From Motilimonas pumila (GTDB taxonomy: Bacteria > Pseudomonadota > Gammaproteobacteria > Enterobacterales > CBDFNC01): DNA of 64,000 nt. Positions 17,446 through 25,852 of this stretch are shown piece after piece; the first letter of the stretch is position 1; every line of letters begins with the position of its first letter. Under the pieces are notes generated by a model. The model did not search any database. It saw only the letters and a program-made list of their open reading frames with translations, and was not told the origin of the DNA. The DNA lies in assembly GCF_003596335.1 (NCBI RefSeq), contig NZ_QZCH01000004.1:152206-216205 (forward strand). Reading direction: 5' to 3'. A program made the position numbers and the translations under genes.

Positions 17446-18399
17446 TTAGCGCCAAGTTTGGGTAAAATAGGGCAGCAAGGCTTGCTCAAACCGGTTTGGC
17501 CAAAGCGCTTTGGTTGTGCCGGGGTAACGATGGAATTGATGCTCAAAGTTGGCCAAGGTTAACTGCTGATGAAATTGATCAATGGCGCTGCCTTGATGGC
17601 TAGGATCAGATTCTGCATTTTCTAACCAGAGCGAGAGCGGCGAGCCCAGTCGATAAAACAAGTCGATTTTCTGCGGCCAATTGGCAATGCCTTGCATCCA
17701 TAACTGCTGCAGCGCCAGATCCGCTTCTGAACCATCAAAGTTTGGATACTGGCCATACTCTTCACCACTGATTGGCGCCACCGATGCGCCATAAGCCATG
17801 CGATAAGGCTGCGGCCAAGCGGTAAGTTGGGTTTTAAAATCCGTACTTTGCAACATGGTTGGTCCTGCCGAAAACGCAACACCAAACACATTTGCGTATT
17901 GCAAGCTGATGTTTAACGCCCCCAAACCACCCATGCCAAAACCCGCCACCCCGCGTCGTCGCTCAGTAATAGTAAGGTTATAGTGTTGCTCAATCCAAAA
18001 CGGCAGGTCAAACACAGTATAATCTTGCCACAAGCCGGTTAATTCAGAGTTAAGATAAAAACTGCCGCCCAGCTTATTGAGGCTAGGCACCGCCACTATC
18101 ATATAATATGCTTCTGGGTGAGCTTTGAAGTACTCGTCGAGCATTGGCTGTAAACTGTTCATGACGTATTTATCTTGGTTGAAGTCTAGCAGCCAATACA
18201 CGACCGAAAGCTCCCTACCCTTTTGTTTTGGTGGAATATAAACACTCACTTCCTGTTTAGTCGGCGTGCCTAAACCGTTACTTTTTAATGCTGCCACTTG
18301 GGTCGACAACTGTTCAACCTGACCCGCCGCAACGGCTAACTTACTGGCCAACAGTACACTGATGAGCACACCACTGATAATGCCTAAAGCGATTTTCAT
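17446..18399 (-). CDS. Secreted esterase-D/FrmB-like protein lacking the catalytic serine
   Basis: Exported alpha/beta-hydrolase-fold protein of 317 residues. A signal peptide is visible (MKIALGIISGVLISVLLAS, cleavage near AVA-AG). The fold segments SVVYWLLDFN, YYMIVAVPS and the nucleophile-elbow region match the putative esterase family (FrmB, EstA). The elbow reads AGFGMGGLGA, so Gly155 stands where the GFSMGG serine should be. The C-terminal segment where these enzymes have GGHxW reads YPGTTKALW, with no His. It is therefore probably not an esterase and may be a binding or structural protein. Start is ATG 18399 with AGGA upstream; a TTG at 18423 is less likely. Confidence 0.75.
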   Translation of the reverse strand: MKIALGIISGVLISVLLASKLAVAAGQVEQLSTQVAALKSNGLGTPTKQEVSVYIPPKQKGRELSVVYWLLDFNQDKYVMNSLQPMLDEYFKAHPEAYYMIVAVPSLNKLGGSFYLNSELTGLWQDYTVFDLPFWIEQHYNLTITERRRGVAGFGMGGLGALNISLQYANVFGVAFSAGPTMLQSTDFKTQLTAWPQPYRMAYGASVAPISGEEYGQYPNFDGSEADLALQQLWMQGIANWPQKIDLFYRLGSPLSLWLENAESDPSHQGSAIDQFHQQLTLANFEHQFHRYPGTTKALWPNRFEQALLPYFTQTWR

Positions 18400-18659
18400 A
18401 TTCGCATCCTTTCCTAACCGCAACTATGCTTGCTGTATTAACTAGGTGTAGCCTAATTGCGTCTCGATGTGGATAGGGTTTGACGCAATTGACGATATTG
18501 ACGGGCTACATAAATATGACTCATTAAAATCTCAACTTTCATCAAGATTTAATATTCAAATTGTTTTAGATCAGAACTTTAGCAAATTGTTTTAGATAGG
18601 CTGGTAGGGTGGCGATGATTTCATTGGCACGACCAAGCACCTAAATTATAGGGGGATAT

Positions 18660-19163
18660 ATGAATACACAATTTATGGCGACCATCGCAGGCAGTGATCG
18701 ACCTAACTTATTAAAAATACTCGCCGAAAAAACCCACAATTTAGGTGGTAAATGGTTAGACAGTAAAATCAGCCGACTCGAAGGACAATTGGTAGGCATC
18801 ATAAAAATTGATATGCCAGAAGAAAATATGTCTGCCCTTAAGGCTGAGTTTAATGCCATTGCCGATTTTCATGTCAGCACCTCTGCTATCAACTTGGTCA
18901 CAGTGACCGAGTGTGAACAAGTTGAAGTGCGAATAGAAGCTAAAGACAAACCTGGTCTAATCAGTGACATTACCAACTTACTGGATCAAAAAGGAGTCAC
19001 TATTGAGCACATGGAAAACCACCGCTTAAGCGTGGCAGAAATGGGCACCATAGTATTTTATGCCGATATGAATTTATTAGTACCGGTAGATTTGGGTACT
19101 GAATTACTGCTCGATGAATTAAAAAATATTAATCAAGATTTAAGAGTTGAAGCCGTGGCATAA
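18660..19163 (+). CDS. GcvR-like protein with two ACT domains
   Basis: 167-residue cytosolic protein made of two ACT domains (about 5-75 and 88-160). The first begins FMATIAGSDRPNLLKILAEK and the second VEVRIEAKDKPGLISDITNLL. This matches the GcvR family, whose E. coli member binds glycine and GcvA to repress the glycine cleavage operon. No gcvA, gcvT or gcvH is in the window, so the target is unproven. It starts at ATG 18660 behind a GGGGGA sequence and ends in a palindromic terminator shared with ibpA. Confidence 0.82.
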   Translation: MNTQFMATIAGSDRPNLLKILAEKTHNLGGKWLDSKISRLEGQLVGIIKIDMPEENMSALKAEFNAIADFHVSTSAINLVTVTECEQVEVRIEAKDKPGLISDITNLLDQKGVTIEHMENHRLSVAEMGTIVFYADMNLLVPVDLGTELLLDELKNINQDLRVEAVA

Positions 19164-19217
19164 AAGCCGTTGGTAAGAGTTCAAGCAATGTTCTTCTTGG
19201 GATAATCAATTTTTCAT

Positions 19218-19249
19218 AGCAGCACTCAATTAATTGAGTGCTGCTTTTC
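19218..19249. terminator. Perfect 28-nt palindromic bidirectional terminator
   Basis: 19218-19245 is a perfect palindrome (AGCAGCACTCAATT and its complement) between the convergent gcvR-like gene and ibpA. On the plus strand it is followed by TTTT. Confidence 0.75.
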
Positions 19250-19253
19250 ATAC

Positions 19254-19706
19254 TTATGCGGCTTGCTCTTGGCTCAGGGTTTTCTGGCCATTAATCGCAA
19301 TGCTGCGCGGTTTCAACGCTTCAGGTATGCGTTTTTCTAAACGAATATTCAGCAAACCTTGGTCAAAATCTGCGGCAACCACTTCAACGTGTTCAGCTAA
19401 GGTAAACTTGCGCTCAAAGTTACGGTGTGCAATGCCTTGATGCAGAAACGTTCGCTGCTCACTGGCTTCAGGTTTACGCCCAGTCACTTTTAAAACTGCG
19501 TTTTCAATTTCAATGTTTAACTCTGACTCGTTAAAGCCTGCCAACGCCAGCGTGATGGCGTACTGATTTTCAGCCAATACTTCAATATTATATGGCGGGT
19601 AGCCCGAGCTACTATCAGATTGGCGCAGCGCACTATTGAGTATACGCCCAAAGCCATCAAAGCCTACACTATTGCGGTAAAGAGGGGTTAGATCAATCGT
19701 GTTCAT
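19254..19706 (-). CDS. ibpA: Small heat-shock protein, IbpA/Hsp20 family
   Basis: ATP-independent holdase that binds unfolding proteins and hands them to DnaK and ClpB. The N-terminal DLTPLYRNSVGFDGFGRIL is typical of IbpA/B. The alpha-crystallin domain (about 38-125) contains YNIEVLAENQYAITLALAGF, and GIAHRNFERKFTLAEHVEV is the conserved IbpA segment. Length 150. Start is ATG 19706 with TAGGAG upstream. A heat-shock type promoter candidate lies about 75-100 bp upstream. Confidence 0.94.
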   Translation of the reverse strand: MNTIDLTPLYRNSVGFDGFGRILNSALRQSDSSSGYPPYNIEVLAENQYAITLALAGFNESELNIEIENAVLKVTGRKPEASEQRTFLHQGIAHRNFERKFTLAEHVEVVAADFDQGLLNIRLEKRIPEALKPRSIAINGQKTLSQEQAA

Positions 19707-19778
19707 TTGTATTCTCCTAAAGAAGCAATCATCTAAATTGACTCACTCTCTTTGAGACATGAGCCTTCACTCTTATTC

Positions 19779-19804
19779 GTAGGGTGCCTTTTTGGCTTTT
19801 CAAA
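19779..19804 (-). promoter_or_regulatory. Candidate sigma-32 (heat-shock) promoter of ibpA
   Basis: On the minus strand TTTGAAA (19798-19804) is followed after 13 bp by CCCTAC (19779-19784), close to the sigma-32 pattern CTTGAAA / CCCCAT. The 5' leader before the ibpA ATG would be about 65 nt. Weak -10 match, but position and gene identity support it. Confidence 0.45.
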
Positions 19805-19872
19805 TTTTTTTTTGAATTTTTTTTAAAATGCCATGGTATCCTGCCCACCTCGCTCACTATCAGGAAGCCAAA

Positions 19873-20814
19873 ATGTCTCTATTTCCCGACCTCGCCGCCT
19901 TTGCTAAGGCCCACCCAGCTTGCCACGGCAACATTCTGGCATTGGCTTATGACATCAGTGAACAAAGCCATCAAGAAGTGGCTTTTTTTAATCAGCAGCT
20001 AAATCAACATAAACTTGCGCCTGCGAAATGGAGCATTACTTTAGCGCCACAAGCCACAGCGCAATGGCAGCTGCAAATCAGTGCCCAAGAAGCAAACCAA
20101 TTTGTCCTTAACAACAGCATGAGCTTAGCGGCCAGTGCATTATCCGTAGTGCTAGAGCTGCAACACCTGCAAGACTGCGCAGAACAAAATAAGATTGTTA
20201 AAACTAAATTAGGAAGGCAAGAAACCAGTTTAGACAAGTGGTTTAGCGATAAACAAAACGCCGATGAATTTGCGACAACGCTGGCGCTGGACACCAGTTT
20301 GCTTGGTTACTTTCATCAAGTTTCACAAATTCTATTTGGCCACTGCAGCCTACCGGAAACGAGTTTAGTTGAACGCCGAGCATTGATAACGGATGCAGAT
20401 TTTAACGCTGGCAGCATGTTTTGCTTATGGTTGCAATATCATCAAAATGAGCAGCGCAAACCGGTTTCTACAGAGGCTGCGTTACATCGCTTGGTCAATG
20501 CGGGTTATCTATTAGGTGTGATTCAAAAAAGCCAGAGTAAAAACAAAAATGCGCTGCATTATGCCGCCCACCGGGTCAGCTGCTTAGCCAGTGGAGCACA
20601 AGCTGCTGACCAAGTAGCTTATGAGGAAGCGAGTTTACAGCAATCCGTGAGCGATGCTAGCCAATGGATAGAAGCTGCGCTGAGAGACTCAAGCTTAGCT
20701 GATTCAGTAGGAAGCGAGAGTGAACTCAGCGATGACGCCGATAAACTCGAACAAGAAACGGCACCTTGCCGAGCGCAGCTTAAATCAGGCCCATTGCAAC
20801 AGCTGGCGTTTTAA
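19873..20814 (+). CDS. Hypothetical protein, 313 residues
   Basis: Not recognised. A cytosolic, Gln/Ala/Ser-rich, mostly helical protein without signal peptide or membrane segments. The centre (about 130-230, CLWLQYHQNEQRKPVSTEAALHR) looks like a compact helical domain. The last 60 residues are acidic and low in hydrophobics (SESELSDDADKLEQE). Start is ATG 19873, with AGGAAG 5 bases upstream; an in-frame ATG at 19828 has no Shine-Dalgarno. It converges on the nucleoside hydrolase fusion with 23 bp between. Confidence 0.7.
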   Translation: MSLFPDLAAFAKAHPACHGNILALAYDISEQSHQEVAFFNQQLNQHKLAPAKWSITLAPQATAQWQLQISAQEANQFVLNNSMSLAASALSVVLELQHLQDCAEQNKIVKTKLGRQETSLDKWFSDKQNADEFATTLALDTSLLGYFHQVSQILFGHCSLPETSLVERRALITDADFNAGSMFCLWLQYHQNEQRKPVSTEAALHRLVNAGYLLGVIQKSQSKNKNALHYAAHRVSCLASGAQAADQVAYEEASLQQSVSDASQWIEAALRDSSLADSVGSESELSDDADKLEQETAPCRAQLKSGPLQQLAF

Positions 20815-20837
20815 CCACGCCAACTTGCCCATAGTCT

Positions 20838-22307
20838 TTACACTATGCCCCTTGCGGCGCCAACTTGGCGCCCTTCTTCCATTTCCCACTGAATGCCGTA
20901 TTTGTCTATCCAGTAAAAAAAACTAATAGGAAAACCGTCAAGCTTGACCGGGTGATAATCCTTATCCGGATTAATCATGGTGACGCCCTCTTGATCTTTT
21001 AAGTACCTAAAGACCGCATTACAATTTGAAACTTCCAACGCAATATGACGAGGTCCACCTAGATCATAGGTCTTAGGTTGCTTGGGTAATTGCTCGGTAC
21101 CATGAGGAGCGTGATAGCGCATTAGCTCTAAGAAAATGCCAGCTTCAGGGTGTTTAACAAATAATACATCAACGTTAACTTGGTCTTGGGGTAAACCCGC
21201 ATCTACGGCAAAAGCCGCCATGGTTACGCCACGGTAATCCATCGCCGAACCATCATGATCAATGGCACGCTCAAAACCCAATACTCGTTGGTAGAAGTCA
21301 GCAGCAATATCCACGTCTTCCACAATCACGTTAATGTGTGAAAGGCCCAGTACAAATGGCGCAATTTCATGGCGACACAAGCGCTCCATGCAGGTGGATT
21401 GCACTGCAGGTGTCGATTCTACACAATACTTTGCGTTCGTTTTTGATTGCACTTGAGCATTACAGATTAAGTAGGCTTTATCTTCTCCTTTAGAGGTATC
21501 GCTGGGGCCAAATTGCACTTCATACGGCCACTCTTTGACGCTGAACCACTCAGGGTTAATCACGTAAGCGGCGGCTACCATATCAAACGGGTTAAAACCA
21601 TTAGCGCCAAAAACCAATTCCCACTCCGCTAACCAGCCTAAGGAATGGCTTGCTAAGTAACGTCCTAAACGATTAGCTAACTCTAGACGAGCAATATCAT
21701 GAGGTTTAACCCAAACGTCTTTACACGCTGCAAATGGCACCATGGTGAATGCTACCTGGTGCTTTGCCAAGACTTCAAAAGCCAACGTATCAGCTTCAAA
21801 ATTTAAATCACGAAAAGGTTTTGGTTGATGATGGCCGGAAATAAAATGCTCTTGCTGGCTTTGTCGTCCAGCCACAATCACTAACTCGGTTATATTCGCC
21901 ACCAAATCAGGCCGCAATAACGCCAGCATGGCAATATTGGTCAATGCACCAATGGCTAACACCGTCATGGGCCCTTCTTCTAAAGCCGCGGCAAGCGCAT
22001 TAACGGCCGCAACCTGGGTGCTGGTTATTGGCGCATCGTTACTTAGTGGTTCAGGAGAACCAGCAAACACCTGCAACGATGTGGCACCAAAGCGAGTTAC
22101 AAACTGCTGCGCCTTAGCTGTCGACTCTGCAATATCTTGAGTATTACCAAGGGTGGAAGAGATGCCAGATATCAACACTTCAGGACTACGAAATAGCACC
22201 CCAAGGGCATACCCATCATCGACGTCGCAATAGCTTAAAGGACTGGCTTTATCGCCTATGGTAATGTCGGTATCAATCCATAATCGTTTTTGACTGCTGT
22301 TGGTCAT
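20838..22307 (-). CDS. Nucleoside hydrolase fused to a C-terminal VOC (glyoxalase-like) domain
   Basis: A 489-residue two-domain protein. Residues 1 to about 320 are an inosine/uridine-preferring nucleoside hydrolase fold: WIDTDITIGDK and CDVDDGYALGVLF supply the metal-binding Asp residues, ALTNIAMLA is the family Thr/Asn motif, and NGFNPFDMVAAAYV supplies the late Asp. An insertion separates the first DTD from the DD pair. Residues about 328-480 are a vicinal-oxygen-chelate domain (LGLSHINVIVEDVDIAADFYQRVLGF, LGGPRHIALEVS). The substrate is not predictable. The ATG overlaps the upstream cyclase stop (ATGA), so the genes are translationally coupled. Confidence 0.82.
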   Translation of the reverse strand: MTNSSQKRLWIDTDITIGDKASPLSYCDVDDGYALGVLFRSPEVLISGISSTLGNTQDIAESTAKAQQFVTRFGATSLQVFAGSPEPLSNDAPITSTQVAAVNALAAALEEGPMTVLAIGALTNIAMLALLRPDLVANITELVIVAGRQSQQEHFISGHHQPKPFRDLNFEADTLAFEVLAKHQVAFTMVPFAACKDVWVKPHDIARLELANRLGRYLASHSLGWLAEWELVFGANGFNPFDMVAAAYVINPEWFSVKEWPYEVQFGPSDTSKGEDKAYLICNAQVQSKTNAKYCVESTPAVQSTCMERLCRHEIAPFVLGLSHINVIVEDVDIAADFYQRVLGFERAIDHDGSAMDYRGVTMAAFAVDAGLPQDQVNVDVLFVKHPEAGIFLELMRYHAPHGTEQLPKQPKTYDLGGPRHIALEVSNCNAVFRYLKDQEGVTMINPDKDYHPVKLDGFPISFFYWIDKYGIQWEMEEGRQVGAARGIV

Positions 22308-23782
22308 GACGTTTCCTTGTACGAGTTATATTGGCTAAAGATGACTTGGTTACGGCCATTATTCTTCGCTTGATATAAAGCCTTGTCGGCCATTTCAAAC
22401 AGCTGCGAAAAAGCAATGCGTTTCGAAAACTGGCGCAGATCTACCGCCAGAGCGCCCACTGATAATGTCACAAATTGATGTTGTTGATTGCCTTTGTGCG
22501 GAATTTGCTGCTCGAGCATTGCCCGCCTGACCCGTTCAGCAAGACGCTGTACGTCAGTTGCAGCTGCGACGCGAACTAAAATCACAAACTCTTCGCCACC
22601 AATACGAAATGCGCCATCGGTCTCGCGCAAGGGCTGACGTATGGCTTGTGCAACGGAAGTTAATACTATGTCCCCCTGACCGTGGCCATATATATCGTTG
22701 TAAGCTTTAAAGTGGTCTACATCACAGATGATTAAGCCAAAATAATCGGGCTGCTGACGGCTGGTTTTTATAAAGGCCTCTACACTTTGAGAATACTTCA
22801 AGCGCGAGCCCAAGCCCGTTAACGGATCGACCTCAGACTGCTGCTTAAGCAGCTGCAATTGCAACTTGCTGCGGGTAATTAAGGCGGAGAAATCTCGTGC
22901 TAAGACGCCAATTTCGTCTTCTCGCTTCAATTCTGCGATGGCTTCTAATTCTATTTCATTGATATCTTGCGCCATGTGCTGAGTCAGCCGTTTCAGCGGT
23001 AATACAATCCAACGAGTACTGATAATAATGATCAAGCTCGACAACATTAAGGCAACAAAAGCTTCGCCATAAATACTTTGTAATACTTCTGCACGTAAGG
23101 AATACAACTCTGATGCATCAAACACAGCCCAAACCGCACCACCATTTTTATTCCGTAACGGCAAACGGGTATGTAAACTGCGCGTTTTTGAGTCGAGGAA
23201 ATAACCGTCGAGGGCTATTTCAGGTTGCTTCCAAGGGAGCTTAAAATTCAAACTCAACTCAAAGCTATTGATTAAACTAAGGTAATTCTGCTCGGCCTTG
23301 TTTAATAGAAAATCGACTTTTTTAGCATTGGAATGCTGCTTGACCGCTTTAAGACGATCCACCTTTGCCAATGCATCCATCAATACTGCTTCGGTAACCT
23401 GGGTTTGCCACACCTTGCCAGAACGCGCTTCATTATCAGCTAATGACTGCTCACGAAAGTACCTCAGTCCATAAGGCTTGGTGCTGTAATCCGAGTAACC
23501 ACTGACATCAAAAAATCGCAATGAGTTAATATTATTAAACTTGTCCACCGCTGAGGGCATTAACATGGTTGCGTAGCTGTTGCCAGACACCGCGGTGGAA
23601 ATATCTCCTACCACATCGTTCATGGCCAGATTGGCCAAAGCCGCGGCATGGGCCACCCGAGAACTCCACTCACTGTGGTAACGCGCCCAACTCAAACCGA
23701 GAATAATCACCAAAACCAACAACAGGTGCGAAACAAACAGCACCTGATTTAGCTTCAGACGGTTAATCAGCGAGAGCATCAT
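22304..23782 (-). CDS. Membrane diguanylate cyclase with periplasmic sensor and HAMP
   Basis: Makes the second messenger c-di-GMP from two GTP. Membrane helix 1 is at about residues 13-33 and helix 2 at about 238-258 (FVALMLSSLIIIISTRW), leaving a periplasmic sensor of about 200 residues. A HAMP-like linker follows, then a GGDEF domain (from about residue 315, DPLTGLGSRL) with active-site GGEEF at 395-399 and a RETD inhibitory I-site five residues before it. It should therefore be active and product-inhibited. Start is ATG 23782 (a second ATG follows at once) with a weak Shine-Dalgarno. It is 21 bp after the haem-protein gene and overlaps the nucleoside hydrolase fusion by 4 bp. Confidence 0.88.
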   Translation of the reverse strand: MMLSLINRLKLNQVLFVSHLLLVLVIILGLSWARYHSEWSSRVAHAAALANLAMNDVVGDISTAVSGNSYATMLMPSAVDKFNNINSLRFFDVSGYSDYSTKPYGLRYFREQSLADNEARSGKVWQTQVTEAVLMDALAKVDRLKAVKQHSNAKKVDFLLNKAEQNYLSLINSFELSLNFKLPWKQPEIALDGYFLDSKTRSLHTRLPLRNKNGGAVWAVFDASELYSLRAEVLQSIYGEAFVALMLSSLIIIISTRWIVLPLKRLTQHMAQDINEIELEAIAELKREDEIGVLARDFSALITRSKLQLQLLKQQSEVDPLTGLGSRLKYSQSVEAFIKTSRQQPDYFGLIICDVDHFKAYNDIYGHGQGDIVLTSVAQAIRQPLRETDGAFRIGGEEFVILVRVAAATDVQRLAERVRRAMLEQQIPHKGNQQHQFVTLSVGALAVDLRQFSKRIAFSQLFEMADKALYQAKNNGRNQVIFSQYNSYKETS

Positions 23783-23803
23783 TGGCCGCAAACGGGCTCT
23801 GAA

Positions 23804-24319
23804 TTACTGCTTTTCATAGACGCCAAGGACTGGCTCGGTACATGTGCCATTAATACAGATATCTTTGTACGCGTCATGGCATTGATGACAAAAACTGGCT
23901 TCCAGAGAGGGGTGCATACTGCTAATGTCTTCACCCTTGCGATTGTAAGAACCATAAATGGGTAAACCCGATAAATGCTCTGTCACCCAAATAATGCCTT
24001 GCACTTCAGATATAGCAACCACTGTGGGGCCGTCGGTATAAGGGCCATGAGTTTTGTATTGTTCTAATTTTTCGGGGTTGACGCGGATAGTCAAAGGCGA
24101 GCCTAAGCCGTTGTTAATCCAATCGTAAGCTTTCACTGATTCTTGAATGAAGAGCGAAGTGTCTGGCGGCAATACAGTATCAGCGGGCAAGTTTTGAGAT
24201 TCTTTCACTACTGGCCAGGACTCCCACCCAACGGGGTAACTAGCGACTGATTCAGCTAAAATACTGGGTGAAACAAGTGCTAATACAGCAATGCCAACTT
24301 TAATGGGGTTAAACCACAT
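23804..24319 (-). CDS. Periplasmic single-haem cytochrome c-like (P460-like) protein
   Basis: 171-residue exported protein. A signal peptide is visible (MWFNPIKVGIAVLALVSPSILAE). One c-type haem motif, CHQCH, lies at residues 144-148 near the C-terminus. The body (YPVGWESWPVVKES, IIWVTEHLSGLPIYGSYN) resembles the cytochrome P460-type fold, which is an inference. Two further Cys (DICINGTC) follow the haem site. Start is ATG 24319, preceded by a strong GGAGGAG. It is first in a three-gene unit with a diguanylate cyclase, so it may feed a redox or ligand signal to the cyclase's periplasmic domain. Confidence 0.72.
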   Translation of the reverse strand: MWFNPIKVGIAVLALVSPSILAESVASYPVGWESWPVVKESQNLPADTVLPPDTSLFIQESVKAYDWINNGLGSPLTIRVNPEKLEQYKTHGPYTDGPTVVAISEVQGIIWVTEHLSGLPIYGSYNRKGEDISSMHPSLEASFCHQCHDAYKDICINGTCTEPVLGVYEKQ

Positions 24320-24530
24320 GACTCCTCCTTGAAACCTCACAATAATGATTGCCGACCTTGGTTTAGCAATCACTTTTTTATTATGCGCGAGGCTAGCCGC
24401 TAAAGATGGACAGATGATGCATTTACCATCAAATAAATATAAAACAATTCATATATTAGACCTTAAGCTCATTGGCCATACAAATAATAAGCCTACTGCC
24501 TCATCGTGTTATCACTCTGATGACTAGATC

Positions 24531-25721
24531 TTATTTATCAACGAGATCCAGCTTCTTTGCTAAGGGTTCAATCAAGCTACCTTGCACACAGACCGAAAAT
24601 AGCACCACAAAAAAGACCATGTGTACCATATTCATCGAACCTTCTACGCCCGCCGTGGCAGGAATTAACGCAAAAACTATCGGTGTAGCCCCTTTTAAAC
24701 CTATGCTGGAAATAAACAATCGCTTGCGCCAACTTGCGCGCCAAAACGGCAAATAACATAGCTGCACCGCCAGCGGCCTTGCCACGACACAAAGTAACAC
24801 CGCTGGGAATAAAGAAACCCAGAATACTTCTGCCAGAGATTGCGGAAATATTTGCAAACCCAAAATGACAAACATTAGGCTTTGTGCCAGCCAAGACAGG
24901 CTATTGTAAAAGTGTTTGTTCACTTCTCGGCCACGTGAAATGCTGTTGCCTATCACCACGCCACCAATGTATAAGGCGATCAGCACATTACCGCCGAGTA
25001 ATTCCGTGCTTTGCATGATCATCATAAAGCACGCCAGCACATAAACGGGAATTAAGCCGTATTCTTCCAGCTTAATGCTATTAAGCGCCACGACGCTTAG
25101 CCAAGCCAGTAGGCCACCCATTGCGATACCCACCACAATTTGTTGCGACAAAATGGTGGCAATGCTCCAAGCATCCGTTTGCCCAGCCCCTTGGCTCATG
25201 ATGATATCCGTTAACAGAATAACCATCAGCAAGGCTACGGGATCGTTGGTGGCCGATTCAAATTCTAAAATGGTATCGGTGTTTTCTTTTAGCTTCAGCT
25301 TCTTAGACTCTAAAATCGAAAACACAGCAGCAGCATCAGTCGAAGACACCACCGCAGCAAAGAGTAAACACCAGAGCAAATCGATAGCAAAGAGGTAATG
25401 CATCAGCAGCGCGAAGATAATGGAGGTAAACAATACGCCAAAGCTAGAGAGCACGCCGCCTTCACGCCACGCAAGACGAATGCTTTGAGTCGAAGTATTT
25501 AGGCCACCCACAAATACAATCATGTTCAGCGCAATACTGCCGACTAAGGAAGTTAAGCCTAGGTTGTCGTAGGTAAAATCAAACTCACCGTTGCCAAAAG
25601 CTAAACCGACTCCCATGAAAATCAGTAATGAAGGGATCCCTAACGTTTTTGAAGGTTGATGTAACAAGATGCCCACCGCTACCAATATAGCCAAGCCCAG
25701 CATGCCTATTTCTAATGTCAC
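24531..25721 (-). CDS. CPA1-type cation:proton antiporter (NhaP2/CvrA-like, membrane part only)
   Basis: Polytopic inner-membrane antiporter of 396 residues with about 12 hydrophobic segments. The family's ion-binding region is visible (VVSSTDAAAVFSIL and FESATNDPVALLMV). It resembles NhaP2 (K+/H+ antiporter) but lacks the C-terminal TrkA-C and CorC/HlyC-like domains, which in E. coli bring the length to 578. Whether K+ or Na+ is exchanged is not shown by sequence. Start is GTG 25721 behind AGAGG; the next in-frame ATG is 18 bases further in. Confidence 0.85.
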   Translation of the reverse strand: MTLEIGMLGLAILVAVGILLHQPSKTLGIPSLLIFMGVGLAFGNGEFDFTYDNLGLTSLVGSIALNMIVFVGGLNTSTQSIRLAWREGGVLSSFGVLFTSIIFALLMHYLFAIDLLWCLLFAAVVSSTDAAAVFSILESKKLKLKENTDTILEFESATNDPVALLMVILLTDIIMSQGAGQTDAWSIATILSQQIVVGIAMGGLLAWLSVVALNSIKLEEYGLIPVYVLACFMMIMQSTELLGGNVLIALYIGGVVIGNSISRGREVNKHFYNSLSWLAQSLMFVILGLQIFPQSLAEVFWVSLFPAVLLCVVARPLAVQLCYLPFWRASWRKRLFISSIGLKGATPIVFALIPATAGVEGSMNMVHMVFFVVLFSVCVQGSLIEPLAKKLDLVDK

Positions 25722-25786
25722 ATTCGCCTCTCTAAGTGCTAGTTATATCGCTTTATGCTAAACCATCTCTTTGATAAAGCTACTAT

Positions 25787-25824
25787 AAAAAAGGCAACCT
25801 TGAATTAACTTGGTTGCCTTTTAT
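25787..25824 (-). terminator. Terminator after the murein endopeptidase gene
   Basis: GGCAACC (25793-25799) pairs with GGTTGCC (25812-25818), extended by A/T pairs. On the minus strand it ends in TTTTTT. Confidence 0.8.
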
Positions 25825-25852
25825 AGAAAATGTGAAGGACTCGCCCTTGAAA

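Noticed and set aside
19218..19245. 28-nt perfect palindrome as a phage attachment site or insertion footprint
   Set aside because: It lies between convergent genes, with T-rich flank, so it is a terminator; no duplicated flanks seen.
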